A DNA stretch of 64,000 nt from Pseudisothecium myosuroides (GCA_951799445.1 OX637292.1:4963296-5027295), one strand, 5' to 3'. Shown: positions 38,464 to 49,932, counted from the stretch's first letter. Notes: generated by a model not told the origin, from the sequence alone. Made by a program: numbers and translations.

Positions 38464-40363
38464 AGAGCTCAGCTAGTCCTTGCAGCAGAAAAAGCTGTTT
38501 TCCGCTCGAGTACATGAAGCTCATGTGGGAAAATATGCTTTCTTACACTTGCTGCCATAATCACAACATAGCAAGAGTGTCGATCAGTTTAGATTTAAAT
38601 ATTTTACTCAAAAAGAGAAGTTCTGGTTAGAGGGAGCCTTGGGATAGCAGATAAACAGCAGAATCTGTGCCTCACATTGAGGCTTGTCAAAATTTAGGGT
38701 GCAACATGTTCTACAGCTGCAACATGATTGAATGAATGCGGCTGCAGATCTTAGAGCAGAGAAAAACATATATGACAGGTGGCTGTAGTGTGGGGACTTG
38801 TACAGGTTAACTTGCACAGGAACTTAAAACCTTGCGTAGAAGTTTGTTTTATTCATAGTAATGAAGGAAGTAACAATTTCGTACTCTTCTCTTTTAGTGT
38901 GATCCTTGCATTCTTGACAAGTGTTGCATTTTGACCATTTCTAGTTACTTGTAAGGTTATGCCTTCTGCTTGACAAGGATATCTCTTGTTCCATTGCTTG
39001 GTTATGCTGATACTTGAGCAAGAGGCACCGGAGCAGGCAAGGATCCCTGTGAAATCCATTTCGAAAAGGTGAGAGAATGGAACATACTCCCTCCGTTTTG
39101 GAAATAGTGGAAGTAAGTTGGTGCGTCCATTCTCAGTGGTGATTGCACTGAGAATGGCGGAGGTAAGTTAGTTCTAAAATTAACGACACCGGGTGTTGTA
39201 TTTGTACACCGAGAAGTCTTATCTTTCACGGCGCAGTCGCCCACGGAATTCTGGACCATGGAGCACTGTAATATTTTGACAAAAATGTTGTTTGTAAAAG
39301 TCAAATTTAAAAACTGAAGAAGTTATGGAGTTCATGTTAGGCCTTTTCACACTTGTTAAACTCGTATCACATTTAGATGTAATTTTTTGTGACATAAGAA
39401 ATTGTGATGAGCATAGAATGGGTTTTGAGTTGGGTACGTCCTTTAGAAAGAATTTGACATTTTAGAAGGTGATATTAAAGAGATCCAGATGTACCTCACT
39501 TTTGTGTCGCAGTTTACAGCTGCTAGTTCTTGGTAAGTTACATGAACATCCCCAAATGATGTCTGGCATGGTCCTCAGAATTTTGTTCTTCTCCTGACAT
39601 TTTGACGTGCATTCATTTGTTTGGTCTTTGATTTTGGGTGTGGAAAATTAGTTAAGACCTGCAAAATTAGAAATAACAAAGAGAACACTATGTAAGGGTA
39701 AATTTGGTTGAACAAATGCCACATCTTCCCAAGAAACAAATATGGACTCTGTAATTGGTGAGAGTAACCAGGTTAGTGGGAAGAGTCTTATGGTTCGATT
39801 ATTTCCAGTTGCCTGACTACTCTGGTCCTGACTAATCACAAGACAAGTCTGGATTAAAAGCATCCAGGTGACTCATATTCCTGCAGATGGGCAGAAGGAG
39901 AAGCTATGGACAAAATTAGCTGCAAGTGGTTTCGTGACAATTGACAGTGAAATCTATTGACTACTTCATCTCGATATATGGCATATATCTGAAGAATAGA
40001 TACAAAATAGAATGTGGACATCATCAAGATGCTTGTTGACAAGGCTATGGCTAGAAGGAGAAATGAGCAAAATAGGATGATAGGATTAAACTCAAATCCT
40101 CTTGATTACGACCCTAAAATGATCCAGAAAAATCCCGCATACCTGCCACAATCTCATTCAGAGTAGCGCAGTTGTCACACATTATAAACACGTCATTGTG
40201 AAAAAATTGGGACCCCAGGTGGTAAGTTAAAGAGTTGAGTGTACCTTAACGCTGTTGAATCATCAAATCTTGAGCAACCGGACAAGCTTTCGAGATCCTT
40301 GGTGGCATTACCATTCTCCGCTCCTGCTGATCGAATTTGTCAAGATCCATGGAGCTTTCTTAG
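38464..40363. other. Intergenic stretch between convergent genes
   Basis: It should contain the 3' UTR of the epimerase gene (from 38464) and that of the proline-rich gene (below 40364). No further gene seen. A Stowaway-like end, TA then CTCCCTCCGTTTTGG (39087-39101), has no clear partner. A 12-bp perfect stem with a 7-base loop is at 39127-39157. Confidence 0.45.
39127..39157. other. Perfect hairpin (12-bp stem)
   Basis: CCATTCTCAGTG and CACTGAGAATGG flank GTGATTG. It lies 25 bp from a Stowaway-type end and may be the core of a small fold-back element. Followed by no T-tract of note. Confidence 0.5.
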
Positions 40364-41737
40364 TCATTCACTTCTGGGCTCATGCCATCCACTAGTCCCC
40401 ACGACAACCGTTTCTCCGTCGTCGGTAACATCGTACGGCACATTAATGGTCGGATGCCAGCCATGAGGCCCAACCTCGGTTATGTTCCTGACATCAATCA
40501 GCTTTCCCCAAATAGCTGCAAACGCGTTCCCTCGCTTGTAGCTGGGAATCTCCGGGGGGATGTTCGGTCCTTCATCATCTGAGTCTTGGGAACGAAGAGA
40601 AATGGCATCTGCTTTCTTGTAATAATCATCGTCAGGGGGATACCCTTGACGAGTCGCTGGAATGTGGGAGATTGCAAATATCGATGGGAGCTTCACCCCT
40701 GTGCCGAACTTTGGTTCTTCTTCCTCCTCTTCCTCGTAAACGGGCGTCTTGGGAGGAGGAGGTGGTTTTTTCTTCTTCTTTCTCTTTCTCTTCTTCTTCG
40801 GCTTCCAGTCGAACACTGATGGAAGACGCGTCGGAAGCGTCGGAAGCGTCGGAGGAAGTGGAGAAGGAGGTGGTGAGGGTTCACTCTCCCTGGGTGAGAC
40901 AGGAGAAGGAGGAGGAGGGGGCGGAGGGCGAGGGCGAGGGGGAGGCGGAGGCGGAGGTGGCGGTGGTGGAGCTTTGGGTACCGCAGGAGGTCCTCCCACG
41001 AATTTCACCTGTAGCACATTTAAGAAAGCAGTCATTACAAGAAATTTCTGTGTTATTCGGACCCCAAGTTTATGTATTCACCACTGCACAACCTTGGAGA
41101 ATTTTTGCTCTGCATGATGATAGATGTGACAAAAAATTATCTTGATATCACGCTCTCAAATCTTGTTAAGTGACCATATGACTATTTGACACATGGATTG
41201 TCAACTACTTGGAAATTGAATGCAATGCAACCACCAAAATAATGTGCGAAACTTTCCTTCTAAGGCTTGATCCGTGAGGATAGTAGAATGTTCAGTACAT
41301 CTGACAATGGTTACGGTCACACTGTCTGCTAAACCTTGAAATCATGCGTATACTGAGGTGACTGTTGACATAATCTACACGTCAGGTTTAGTTTCAGTTT
41401 CGTATATTTACAGCCCAATCAAGATTCGTTCGGTTTCTACAAGTTTCGAGAAAACAAGCACTGAATACACACAACTTGCACACTCACAAACTGTGAAGCG
41501 CACACCCTCTGAAATGGAGAAAATTACGTTCAAAGTTACCTTAGGAGGTTTGAGATCTTCAGGGGATATCTTTGGCATTTTAGGAGAAGTCGGAGGTATG
41601 GCTCCTCCGAAGAACATTCTCGAAGGGTGGCCGCCATCCTCAGCAGGCGGACTCTGCGGCCTTCCACCTATCTTCGCCTTCTTGTCACCTTCGCTTGCCT
41701 TCGGCGTAGGCGGCAATCCGCCAACCCAATTCGACAT
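40364..41737 (-). CDS. Proline-rich protein with basic and acidic runs, function unknown
   Basis: Two exons, 41737-41540 and 41008-40364, joined at phase 0 with GT-AG sites (CCTAAG|GTAACT and CTACAG|GTGAAA), 280 aa. The N-terminal 66 residues start MSNWVGGLPPTPKASEGDK. Then follow a proline run (about residues 80-100), a Ser/Pro/Thr stretch, a Lys/Arg run of about 12 residues near 137-148 that could act as a nuclear signal, polyproline, a run of seven Glu near 159-165, and a non-repetitive C-terminal region of about 110 residues with AAIWGKLIDVRNITEVGPHG and TINVPYDVTDDGETVV. That ordered tail and the clean splice join argue for a real gene. I do not recognise the family. An AACCCTAAA telobox lies upstream near 42309. 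Confidence 0.65.
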
Positions 41738-42154
41738 TACTAATGTCGCAAACCTCAATCTACATTCAATCTACAATGTTGACACTGGAGAAGACCATGA
41801 CGAAACCCTGGCATTATACCCATCAGCCTGAAACTTTTCCTACTCCGGAAACAATTCCACGACGCTCACCATCCCACATGACCTCTCATTGGAACTCAAT
41901 GGTTCAAACTGACCACGAGGAAGTTGAATTCGCAACTGCATTGAATTGTAACATTGATTGAATGCGAAAACAGCACTCACAATCCCTATCTGGATTGTGA
42001 AAGACGTGATGTTGACAGAGGCCGCTCATGGTAGAAAATGGCCATCACAAATCCAAAACAGAAACAATAAAAACCCCCATGATAAGTCTCTCGTAAGAAA
42101 TTAAATTTCCATGACAGAAGAGAGATTCTCGCTGCATTGATGACGACGTGATCT

Positions 42155-42301
42155 CTAATCCTTCGTCGGAAGAGACTTGCTTGCAGCGAGCATGTATCGC
42201 ACCATCGTGTACGTGAATTCACAGAGCATCTGGTGTCCTAAGAGAGCCAGAATGAGAGAGAACAAGAAATAGAACCGCAGTGACATGATAGTATTCCGCA
42301 T
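42155..42301 (-). CDS. Possible small hydrophobic protein (48 aa)
   Basis: A minus-strand frame from an ATG at 42301 encodes a short protein with a hydrophobic core near residues 7-20 (FYFLFSLILALLGH). It lies upstream of the proline-rich gene on the same strand, so it could also be part of that gene's leader or upstream ORF. Not recognised. Confidence 0.2.
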   Translation of the reverse strand: MRNTIMSLRFYFLFSLILALLGHQMLCEFTYTMVRYMLAASKSLPTKD

Positions 42302-42728
42302 CGCTACAACCCTAAAGTTGAAAACTGAAAATTGAAAATTGAGGGTAAACGAATCAGCTGGAAACTTTTCCACTACGTGATCTCTCAGTTTGAAATTCGA
42401 AACACGCACATGAGACACAAATTGTGATAAAATTGTACAAATTTGAATGGAAATTTCTAGGCCGAGATTTGAGTTTCGGGGAATGTGTGTGTGTGAAGTA
42501 GTGGCGGTGAATGTTTTGCTTGGAAACTTGAAAATGTGTTGGAGCTATGGCGGGTGTGAAGACGACTTCGAAGCAGGGCTTTGAAAAGGCGCCAGCTGAA
42601 CGCCACGACCTTCAACAGAAAAAACTCCCCAAATCTACTCCTAAGGTAGCAACACCCATAACTATCACTGTACCCATAACCATCACCTATAAAATCTTGG
42701 AAAATCTTTGGAAGTGAACAATGAATAG

Positions 42729-43113
42729 GGGAGGCAACCCATTTCCGATCAAACAAGGAGTTACACATATTTGCAGGGTGGGTTTCTTCGGTGGTGAATT
42801 TTCCTGTGTGCAGAAATAGAGTTTGGAAGGTTTCCATAATTTTCTAGATTTTTTTTTCTCAAAATATAATTACTACGAATTTTTCAGTGGAAGATTCTGT
42901 TTTTCCCATACCCAGTGATATGGGGCTTGCTATTTCTGACCACGGGCTGAAAACAAAATTGACAAGGGGTGGTTACAATATTGAGAGTCTTGTGGCCAAT
43001 CATTATGAGCCACAACTGCGTTGGGAACTGTGCTACAATGAATCACTGTTCACGGAAAGAGAACAGTACACATAGCCACAATGGTTGGGGTGATCAGGAA
43101 TGGGTTGCCTCCC
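42729..43113 (+). mobile_element. TIR element I2
   Basis: Perfect terminal inverted repeat GGGAGGCAACCCATT / AATGGGTTGCCTCCC, one more G/C pair if 42728 and 43114 are included. Aligns in reverse with I1 and in the same sense with the decayed I3. About 385 bp; the open frame inside is not a known protein. Confidence 0.75.
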
Positions 43114-43114
43114 C

Positions 43115-43990
43115 TGGATGTGACTATATTTGAATATCAGACCCCTAGTGTTGGTATTAGGTGTGCATTTGTAGTTTGCTCTTTAAAAATTCACAACTTA
43201 CTCTCACAATATCCAAACAGAACATTCAAAAGTGCACAAGAATTATTTTTCTCTTGCTAATAAGATCCTATAATTTTTTAGATGTCCATTAATAATAATA
43301 ATAATCATGTTCAAAACCCTTAAATAGACAGTTATGGGTGCTGCTACTTTAAACCCTAATTAAACCCTCAGATCTCATCTCCAACTTAGGAAGTCTAGAT
43401 TTTCAACTTTGGGAGTCTTTGGGGGTGTTAGAGCGATGAAGAGAAAAGAATTTTTGAAATTTTACAAAAAAGTGTGCAATCAATTTCCGATTTCGACACA
43501 ACATTGAATTGAATCAAAATTATTGGGTGGCAAAAATTTTAGGATAGGCTTATGAAAATGCTGGGGAGATAAGTTTTTGATTTCCAAAAAACTTATTTTT
43601 GACATTAGACTTGAACCTTTTGGCTGCTTTAGTTTGATAACACAACAAAATTATTCCTAAAATGTAGTTTGTCACTACTTCACATAGGAGTGAAACCATC
43701 ATGTATTAGTTTAGAATAGGGCTTGTGACTTTGTTAAATAAATGTCACATACACTAATACGATAAATCATTTTAATACAACAAATAAATTGAATTTGAAG
43801 ACAATTTCAGTTTTATAAGATAGTAAGCCCCACTACAATGAAATAAGCATTTTTATGAATGTCACAAGCAAGTTATCCAAGTGTTGGTATAGTATAATGA
43901 TAGAAGACACCACAATAAATTGTCCTAGCGTTTGCATTGAATGCCACCTTGTTGAACATAGTGAAAATTGAACTCCATTTTGATTTCCTT
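43115..43990. other. Gene-less AT-rich stretch
   Basis: No gene seen. An AAACCCTAATTAAACCCT motif occurs near 43350; its role is unknown. Confidence 0.4.
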
Positions 43991-43993
43991 CTA

Positions 43994-44074
43994 CTCCCTC
44001 TGTTTCTGAATAATACTGGTATTTCCATTGTAAAATACAAAAAAAACATTGGTATTATTCAAAAACAGAGGAAA
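43994..44074. mobile_element. Stowaway-like mini fold-back
   Basis: 81 bp between TA dinucleotides. The left arm CTCCCTCTGTTTCTGAATAA pairs with the right arm ending TTATTCAAAAACAGAGGAAA. The CTCCCTCNGTTNC start and TA target are typical of Stowaway MITEs (Tc1/mariner). Confidence 0.7.
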
Positions 44075-44267
44075 TATCAAATCTATTTAAATCTATTTAT
44101 TTATTGATCAAAACCAATAATGGTCTTTGCTGCTTTTGGTGATATAGAATTTGACCCCATTTTATCAATTGATATTTCAAGACCTGATCAATTGAGCCTC
44201 TAGGAGTAAAAAGGATTGCAAAATGAACCCCATATTGTGAGTTACCTAGGCAGGATGTGAATAGGGC

Positions 44268-44380
44268 TTTTAGGGTTTAGGGACATTGCCAATGTGAATA
44301 GGGTAGGGTGTTGAGTTTCAGACAATTTGGCCCCGATGAGAGCATGTGTTCCAAACGGGGTTTAGGGTTTTAGGGTTTGC
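44268..44380 (+). promoter_or_regulatory. Telobox-rich promoter of bL32m
   Basis: TTTAGGGTTTAGGG at 44268-44282 and three more AGGGTTT units at 44358-44379, ending 16 bp before the ATG. Interstitial telomere motifs (AAACCCTA) are a known feature of plant ribosomal and translation gene promoters. Confidence 0.65.
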
Positions 44381-44395
44381 AACATTGCTTCAGCG

Positions 44396-44767
44396 ATGTC
44401 GCGAGCTCTACGACCGCTGGCGGATCGCTTGCTCAGTTCCTGGACGGCGTTCAGCATCCACTCTCCTTCCATTGTGACGAATTCCAGGGCTTGCAGCTCG
44501 CTCACGAATGTCGGATCCCCCGCAATGATGCAGTCTCCCTCCTGGATGGACTGGAACAGCCGGATGGTGTTGCCGGAAGAGTCGGATTGCGTGGTCGGGG
44601 ACATGGAGCTCATGGCTGTGCCGAAGCGCAAGGTGACGCCGTCGCGGAAGGGCAAGCGCAACGGCGGGAAGTTCCTCAAGGCCGTGCCGGTGATTGCCAA
44701 GTGCAAGGCTTGTGGGCGCGTGAAGCTGCCGCAGTTTTACTGCTGCGATGGACAAGTCAAGAGCTGA
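44396..44767 (+). CDS. Mitochondrial large-subunit ribosomal protein bL32m
   Basis: Single exon, 123 aa. The C-terminal half (about residues 73-120) is a bL32 domain: MAVPKRKVTPSRKGKRNG is the basic N-terminal signature, KCKACGRVKLPQFYCC holds the zinc-ribbon cysteines (C103, C106, C116, C117). The second pair is CC rather than CxxC, as I recall from plant mitochondrial members. Residues 1-70 form a leader rich in Arg and Ser (MSRALRPLADRLLSSW) typical of mitochondrial targeting. It binds the 3' part of the large-subunit rRNA region near the exit of the peptidyl centre. The ATG at 44396 follows a telobox promoter. Overlapping frames on both strands (44377-44826, 44755-44408) are shadows. Plastid bL32 is less likely given the targeting and sequence style. 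Confidence 0.85.
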   Translation: MSRALRPLADRLLSSWTAFSIHSPSIVTNSRACSSLTNVGSPAMMQSPSWMDWNSRMVLPEESDCVVGDMELMAVPKRKVTPSRKGKRNGGKFLKAVPVIAKCKACGRVKLPQFYCCDGQVKS

Positions 44768-44979
44768 GGTGCTGGCGCTTCTTTGATCTCTTAGATTCCT
44801 TTAGAACATTTCTCTTCGCAAATTGAGCAATTCCACGTGCTGTAACAGTTCGAAATGAACAAGAAACCCTAAACGTTAAACCCTTAAACTGCAAGAAACA
44901 TGCTACTGAATGTTAGCAGAGTGGGATGTGGCCACATAGGAGCAGTACTTACGATATAGAGCTTGCAAATTCTTGTGCT

Positions 44980-45349
44980 GAATGCGGATCGTTTAATCAA
45001 TGCAAGTTTCGATTCCAATGCAGATGTTGTGTTCATGCGTAATATAAGCCAGGCTCCAGTCATGAGCCTTCAATTATCAGTTTTTAGCGAGGAGATTATC
45101 CTGTTGTGGTGCTAATGCTTGACTCAGTTTATGTTGGGATTTTTGGCGGTGTAGATGGAATGTGAATGCGGATCTCTTAATTAATGCAAGTTTCAATTCC
45201 AATGCAGATGTTGTATTCATGCGTTATATAAGCCAGGCTCCAGTCATGAGACTTCGCTCCTCAGTTTTTAGCGAGGAGATTATGCTGTTGTGGTGTTAAT
45301 GCTTGACTCAGTTTATGTTGGGATTTTTGGCGGTGTAGATGGAGTGTGA
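44980..45349. repeat. Tandem duplication of 184 bp
   Basis: Two units, 44980-45163 and 45164-45349, over 90% alike by eye (GAATGCGGATC start, GCCAGGCTCCAGTCATGAG, GATTTTTGGCGGTGTAGATG near the end). Each unit includes TTTTTAGCGAGGAG. It lies 210 bp after the bL32m stop and may be in its 3' region. Confidence 0.85.
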
Positions 45350-45781
45350 AGTCTCGTGCACTTGAGTTTCGAAATCCTGCATTATCAATGGCTAGGTTTA
45401 GACTTCATCGCTTGAACTGTGAAATGCATATGTGGAAGAGTGGTTTTGCAATTTCTTTAATCTGGATCCATTGCAGTTTTGTGAGATTAGGGAGGAAAGA
45501 AGGGAACTCTGGTCGAGGTCATTCTTGCAAATATGTGTAGAGTGGAAATTCTATGGAGTCATGTTGCAATTCGCCTGCATTAATACATTGCAATGGACGT
45601 AATTGTTTCATGAAATTATGCAAACTCGTTTGATAGGTAATTTTAGTGTTGGGTTGCCTATCACTTGCATCCTTGACTTCGTTCCCTTCCTCTATGCTGG
45701 AAAGTTACAAGCTTGAGTGTGTTTCCCGAACCCAGATGAAAGCTTTGAAAAGTACTAATTTTTCATGCACTTGTGGTCCAA
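45350..45781. other. Gene-less stretch
   Basis: Short frames at 45346-45540 and 45646-45924 have no recognisable features. It could belong to transcribed 3' sequence of bL32m. Confidence 0.35.
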
Positions 45782-46917
45782 TCCTTAACCTTAAGAGTCT
45801 TGGCATCCACTGGGTGCATTATGAACATTGTCATGAGCTTTGTGTGGGAGCTTCCTTAACCTTAATCCCTTCATCGCCGAAGGGGACAAAAAGTGTCCTC
45901 ACACATTGTAACAGTCCAATTTGAAGTGCTCTAACTTTTGCATCTGATGTCCAAATTTAGTAAAACTTGTTGTAAAAGTTGCGCATACTAGTCTAGTTTG
46001 TGTGGTAAAATTTTTTAGATCAATCCAAGACGAATTGAGTTTGTGAAAGCCATTCGAAGTTCACAGGTTCAATTTGAGTTCAGCACACTGCATTGTCATG
46101 GCTGCAACTTTGGGGGCTTGTATCTTTTTCATCAAATGTCAATTTTCAATAAAAATTTGTTGGGTTTTGTTTTCCTTAAGGTCTAGTTATTGAGGTAAAA
46201 TTTTCATGTCAATTCAAGCTGTTTTGAATGTTTGAGAGCAATTTGAAGTTCAAAATCCAGACATAATTTGTTTATAGTGAACTTCGGCGGCTCATAACTT
46301 CTTCATACAAGGTTTGTTTTCAATAATTTTTGTTGTAAAAGTTGCACATACTAGTCTAGTTTTTGTAGTTAAAATTTCATATTGATCCAAGAAATTATGA
46401 CTGACTGAGAAGCATTTTAGTAGGAGGTTCAGCTATAGATGTGATTTTTTGCTACTTTTTTCACTGTTTTTTAACATTTCAAATCCATTTTGCAAACACA
46501 ATGAGTCATTTGAATGATATTTTTTTTCACCCAAGAGTTTACATTCTGTTTTTGAATCACTTGGTAGTTTGATGTTTTCACTTGTTTTTTATTTGAGTAG
46601 GTTTAGAAATCGAATTTCACCTCCAAATGTGTTTTTAAGAAAACTTCAGCACCTTTTTTCAACACTAAAACAATATAATCTTTCAATCTATACGGTCAAA
46701 TGACCCCAAATTTGTTGCACACCATCTGCAACATGCACACAACAAGATTGTACAGTTGAGATTTTCATACCTTATTGAAATTTAGACTTTTAACACTTGC
46801 AAAGGCAGGATGCTTTTAAGCATGTTTGGACCTTAGGCGATGAAGGGTTAAGAGTCTTGGCATCCACTGGGTGCATTATGAATATTGTCACGAGCTTTGT
46901 GCGGGAGCTTTAGGAAA
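45782..46917. repeat. 71-bp tandem duplication, second copy carrying E2
   Basis: Unit 1 is 45782-45852. Unit 2 starts at 45853 (TCCTTAACC) and is split by E2: its remainder (GAGTCTTGGCATCCACTGGG onward) resumes at 46852. Unit 1 holds the same sequence uninterrupted, TCCTTAACC-TTAA-GAGTCTTGG, so it is an empty site in the same window. Confidence 0.85.
45866..46847 (+). mobile_element. TTAA-flanked element E2
   Basis: TTAA at 45862-45865 and 46848-46851. Inverted ends are TCCCTTCATCGCCGAAGG and CCTTAGGCGATGAAGGG. 982 bp; aligns with E1 over its length. The empty site in the adjacent unit shows that only one TTAA was present before insertion. Confidence 0.9.
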
Positions 46918-47844
46918 CAAATGAAGTACAACTAAGTAAAAGAAATGAAGTACATCCAAGTACTTTGAAGAAGCAATTTTGTCTATTCTTGAGTGTTGTG
47001 ACTTGCTTGGTCATTCTGTGTTTCATGGTTTTTGTACAAGGTTCCATATCAGGTCATATATTAGTTTGTATAGGGATGGGAAGAAAAGGAAAAATAATAG
47101 TTCATGTGTCAATTGGTGCTAGGATGGGAAGAAAAGGAAAAACATTAGTTTACGTATTAGTTTTTGTAGGGATGTGAAGTAAAGGAAAAAACTACAAAAA
47201 ATGATTTTATATTTTGGTTCTTCTTAGGCCAAAATTTATTTTGCCTAATAAGTTCTAAATTTACATTCTCTTATCTACTAGAGACTTTTAGGGGTAAATG
47301 TCTTTTGATTTTTCAAAATTGTATCCTTGTATCAATGTGTACTGATGTACTTATTTTTGGGGTTATTTAGAATTTGTTATTGGGAACACACTTGATTTTG
47401 AGTGATTCTAACTTATGCTAAAAGCGTAAGTTGAATATGAAAGGTGAAGCATATGATCATGTACCAAATACTTAAAATTGTTCACTTTCTCTATTTTGCT
47501 ACTATATTTGAATGATTTTCTTAATATTAAAAATTCAAATATAAAGTCACATCTCTGTTGTATGTTAAAAAAATTTAATCTTTCTTGTGACAACTGGAAA
47601 CTATTGTGATTTTTTAAAGGAGAAATGAAGAAAATTCATATCAAATTATGGTTTGAAAATTTGAAAATTTGTCTAGGGTGTACATTGTAGTTTAGAATGT
47701 TGTAGTGGGAACCAAGTTTTGGTGTATTTTATATTTAGAAATGTGGTTATAGACTCTAAGCTAGTAGTGCTAAAGTATAGAAATGTATATCATACTACTA
47801 AAATCATAAGCCCCTCTATAATATCACAAATGCTATTATTAATA
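46918..47844. other. Gene-less AT-rich stretch with a short tandem repeat
   Basis: No gene. At 47070-47190 a unit of about 60 bp containing GGGATGGGAAGAAAAGGAAA recurs about three times, with decay. Confidence 0.45.
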
Positions 47845-48683
47845 CTAGGGGCTCGTGCTCGCTATGCTACGCATTCATTGTATCACATATTGGTAAAATT
47901 TTGATATATTTGAATAGAATGCACGATAATGATTTCAATAAGTCTTTAAAATGATTATTTTAAATATTTTGTAAAAGTATTTTCAATCATGCACATATAG
48001 AAATTGTATTTTCAATCATGCACATATAGAAATTGTATTTTCACACAATGTGATATTATAGGAATTGAGTAGCAGTTTGCAATTACCTTTTTGATATCAC
48101 TTTCTACAAAGGGTGATATTAGAGAAATAGTGTAGTCTTTGCAGTTAAGGTGATATTAAAGAGGATACATAGGGTGATATTATAGAGGCAGCAATTCCAT
48201 TGCTTCTTTTGGCTTTACACTTCTTTGAACTTCTATGATTTTGTGCTTTTGTGAGCTTTGAGTTTTCATGATTTCAATTTTCTATTGCTACTACCAAATG
48301 ATTTGAGAAATTTATTGAACAAAAGTGATTTTTGATTTCACAACAATTATATTGTTCACGAAGTTTTTGAGATTTACAAGTTCTTCTTTTCAATTCTTCC
48401 ATTTGGGTTGCCATTGTTTGTAACAATTGAGTCAAATTTCTAATGCATTATAAAGTATATGTATCTTTTATAGTATTCACCATTGGGTTTAGTGTATTTA
48501 TCAGTCAATAAATTTTTATTGTACATTTCCATATATGCTTACTTATAAAATAATGATAGCAAGATTTTAGTAATTTTTATTTAAAAATTCATTGAAATTT
48601 TTGTTCTGCATTCTATCTAATACATCAAAAGTATAATAAAATTCTAATGATGAATGCGTAGCAAAGCAAGCACCAACCGCTAG
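47845..48683. mobile_element. TIR element K with TA target
   Basis: Bounded by TA at 47843-47844 and 48684-48685. Ends CTAGGGGCTCGTGCTCGCTA and, inverted, CTAGCGGTTGGTGCTTGCTT continue in similarity for about 35 bp, both reaching GCTACGCATTCAT. 839 bp, non-coding. A 31-bp unit at 47979-48041 is duplicated in tandem (TCAATCATGCACATATAGAA). Confidence 0.65.
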
Positions 48684-48685
48684 TA

Positions 48686-49932
48686 CCTTTTAAAAAAATA
48701 AAAATCCCACATATGCAAAGTTGCAAATTAAATAGTAGATGAAAAATATAATTTCTTAGTGATCTAGAAGTGTTTCCTATGTGTAGAAGGATGCTATTTT
48801 GTTCGTGCTAGTATTTCAAAGCTAGGGTTTAGATGGCTTCACATTACTTATTTGTTAATTTTATGTTGTAAACACTTTATTAGTTACATGAATTGTTGTT
48901 AAAGTTGCAATTCATGGAAATTAAAAATATTAGCATTGAAACTAAGGTCAATGCATTCATTATCAACACTAAAAAACAATTGAACGTACTTATTATTTTG
49001 TTTTTATTAATTGAAATTATTTTGGTGAATCCTACTGACAAGTGAAGATTTGAACTCACTTTAGCATACATTGTTTGGACACCATATGAATAAGCTATGA
49101 AATGTCAAAGCATTTTTTATAGGGAAACCAACGAGGGTACCAAAAATAAACACTCAATTTTTTTAAGCTCTCATATTCTAATTATGTATAATTAGGGTCT
49201 TCAATATTTAGGTTTTAGAGTCATTTTTTGATCCAAATGTAGATGTTGCATTTTGTCTAATGATAATCAGGGGTGCACTTATCTTATAAGTGCTACCATT
49301 AGTATTATGTAATCATGTGTGTTGTTTAGGGCATTTCCAATCTATGAGCAAAAACAGGGACCACACCAGAATTTTGGAGTGGAGGCATTAGAGAAAATTT
49401 GGACTCTCTAGAAGTTTGTTTTTTATTTGGGCAGATTTGCAAATACAACAAAAAGTACAATAACAAGATTTTTTTTTAAATATAAAAATATAACCCATGT
49501 GATTACTTTAAGTGCCACATCAAATTGTGATTTTTTTAAATTTTTTACTTTTTTACTTTGCATAGCTGAGTGATGTATCTCAACCTTCTAAAGAATTCCT
49601 TTTTTTCTCTAATGGGAGGTGGACCTCATTCCATTCCCATGACTTTTAAAAACTAATTCCCCAATGCAAAGGCAACAATCCAAACCCCAAATGGACTTTT
49701 TCCGCATCATAAAACAAAAGAGAGAAAAAGATTCTATAATAAAAAAAGAGACTTTTCATCCAAAAAAAGGAAATTCCAATTTATTGGCACACATCCTATA
49801 ACAAAGCTTGAAAAGTTATGACATTTATGACTTTTCCTATTGTGAGCTACATTGTAGGCTCTCCATATTTCACCAACTTGTCGATTTTAGAAGGAAAATG
49901 ACATGGCCAGAAATAAAAAGAGACCAATTACA
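48686..49932. other. Gene-less AT-rich stretch
   Basis: Only short frames without features; no element boundaries recognised. Confidence 0.4.

Noticed and set aside
40672..41145. Glu/Gly/Ser-rich plus-strand frames over the proline-rich gene
   Set aside because: They are complements of the proline codons of the minus-strand gene and do not have splice support.
44377..44826. Frames overlapping bL32m in another plus frame and on the minus strand
   Set aside because: They lack any family feature, while the frame at 44396 carries the bL32 signature and a targeting leader.
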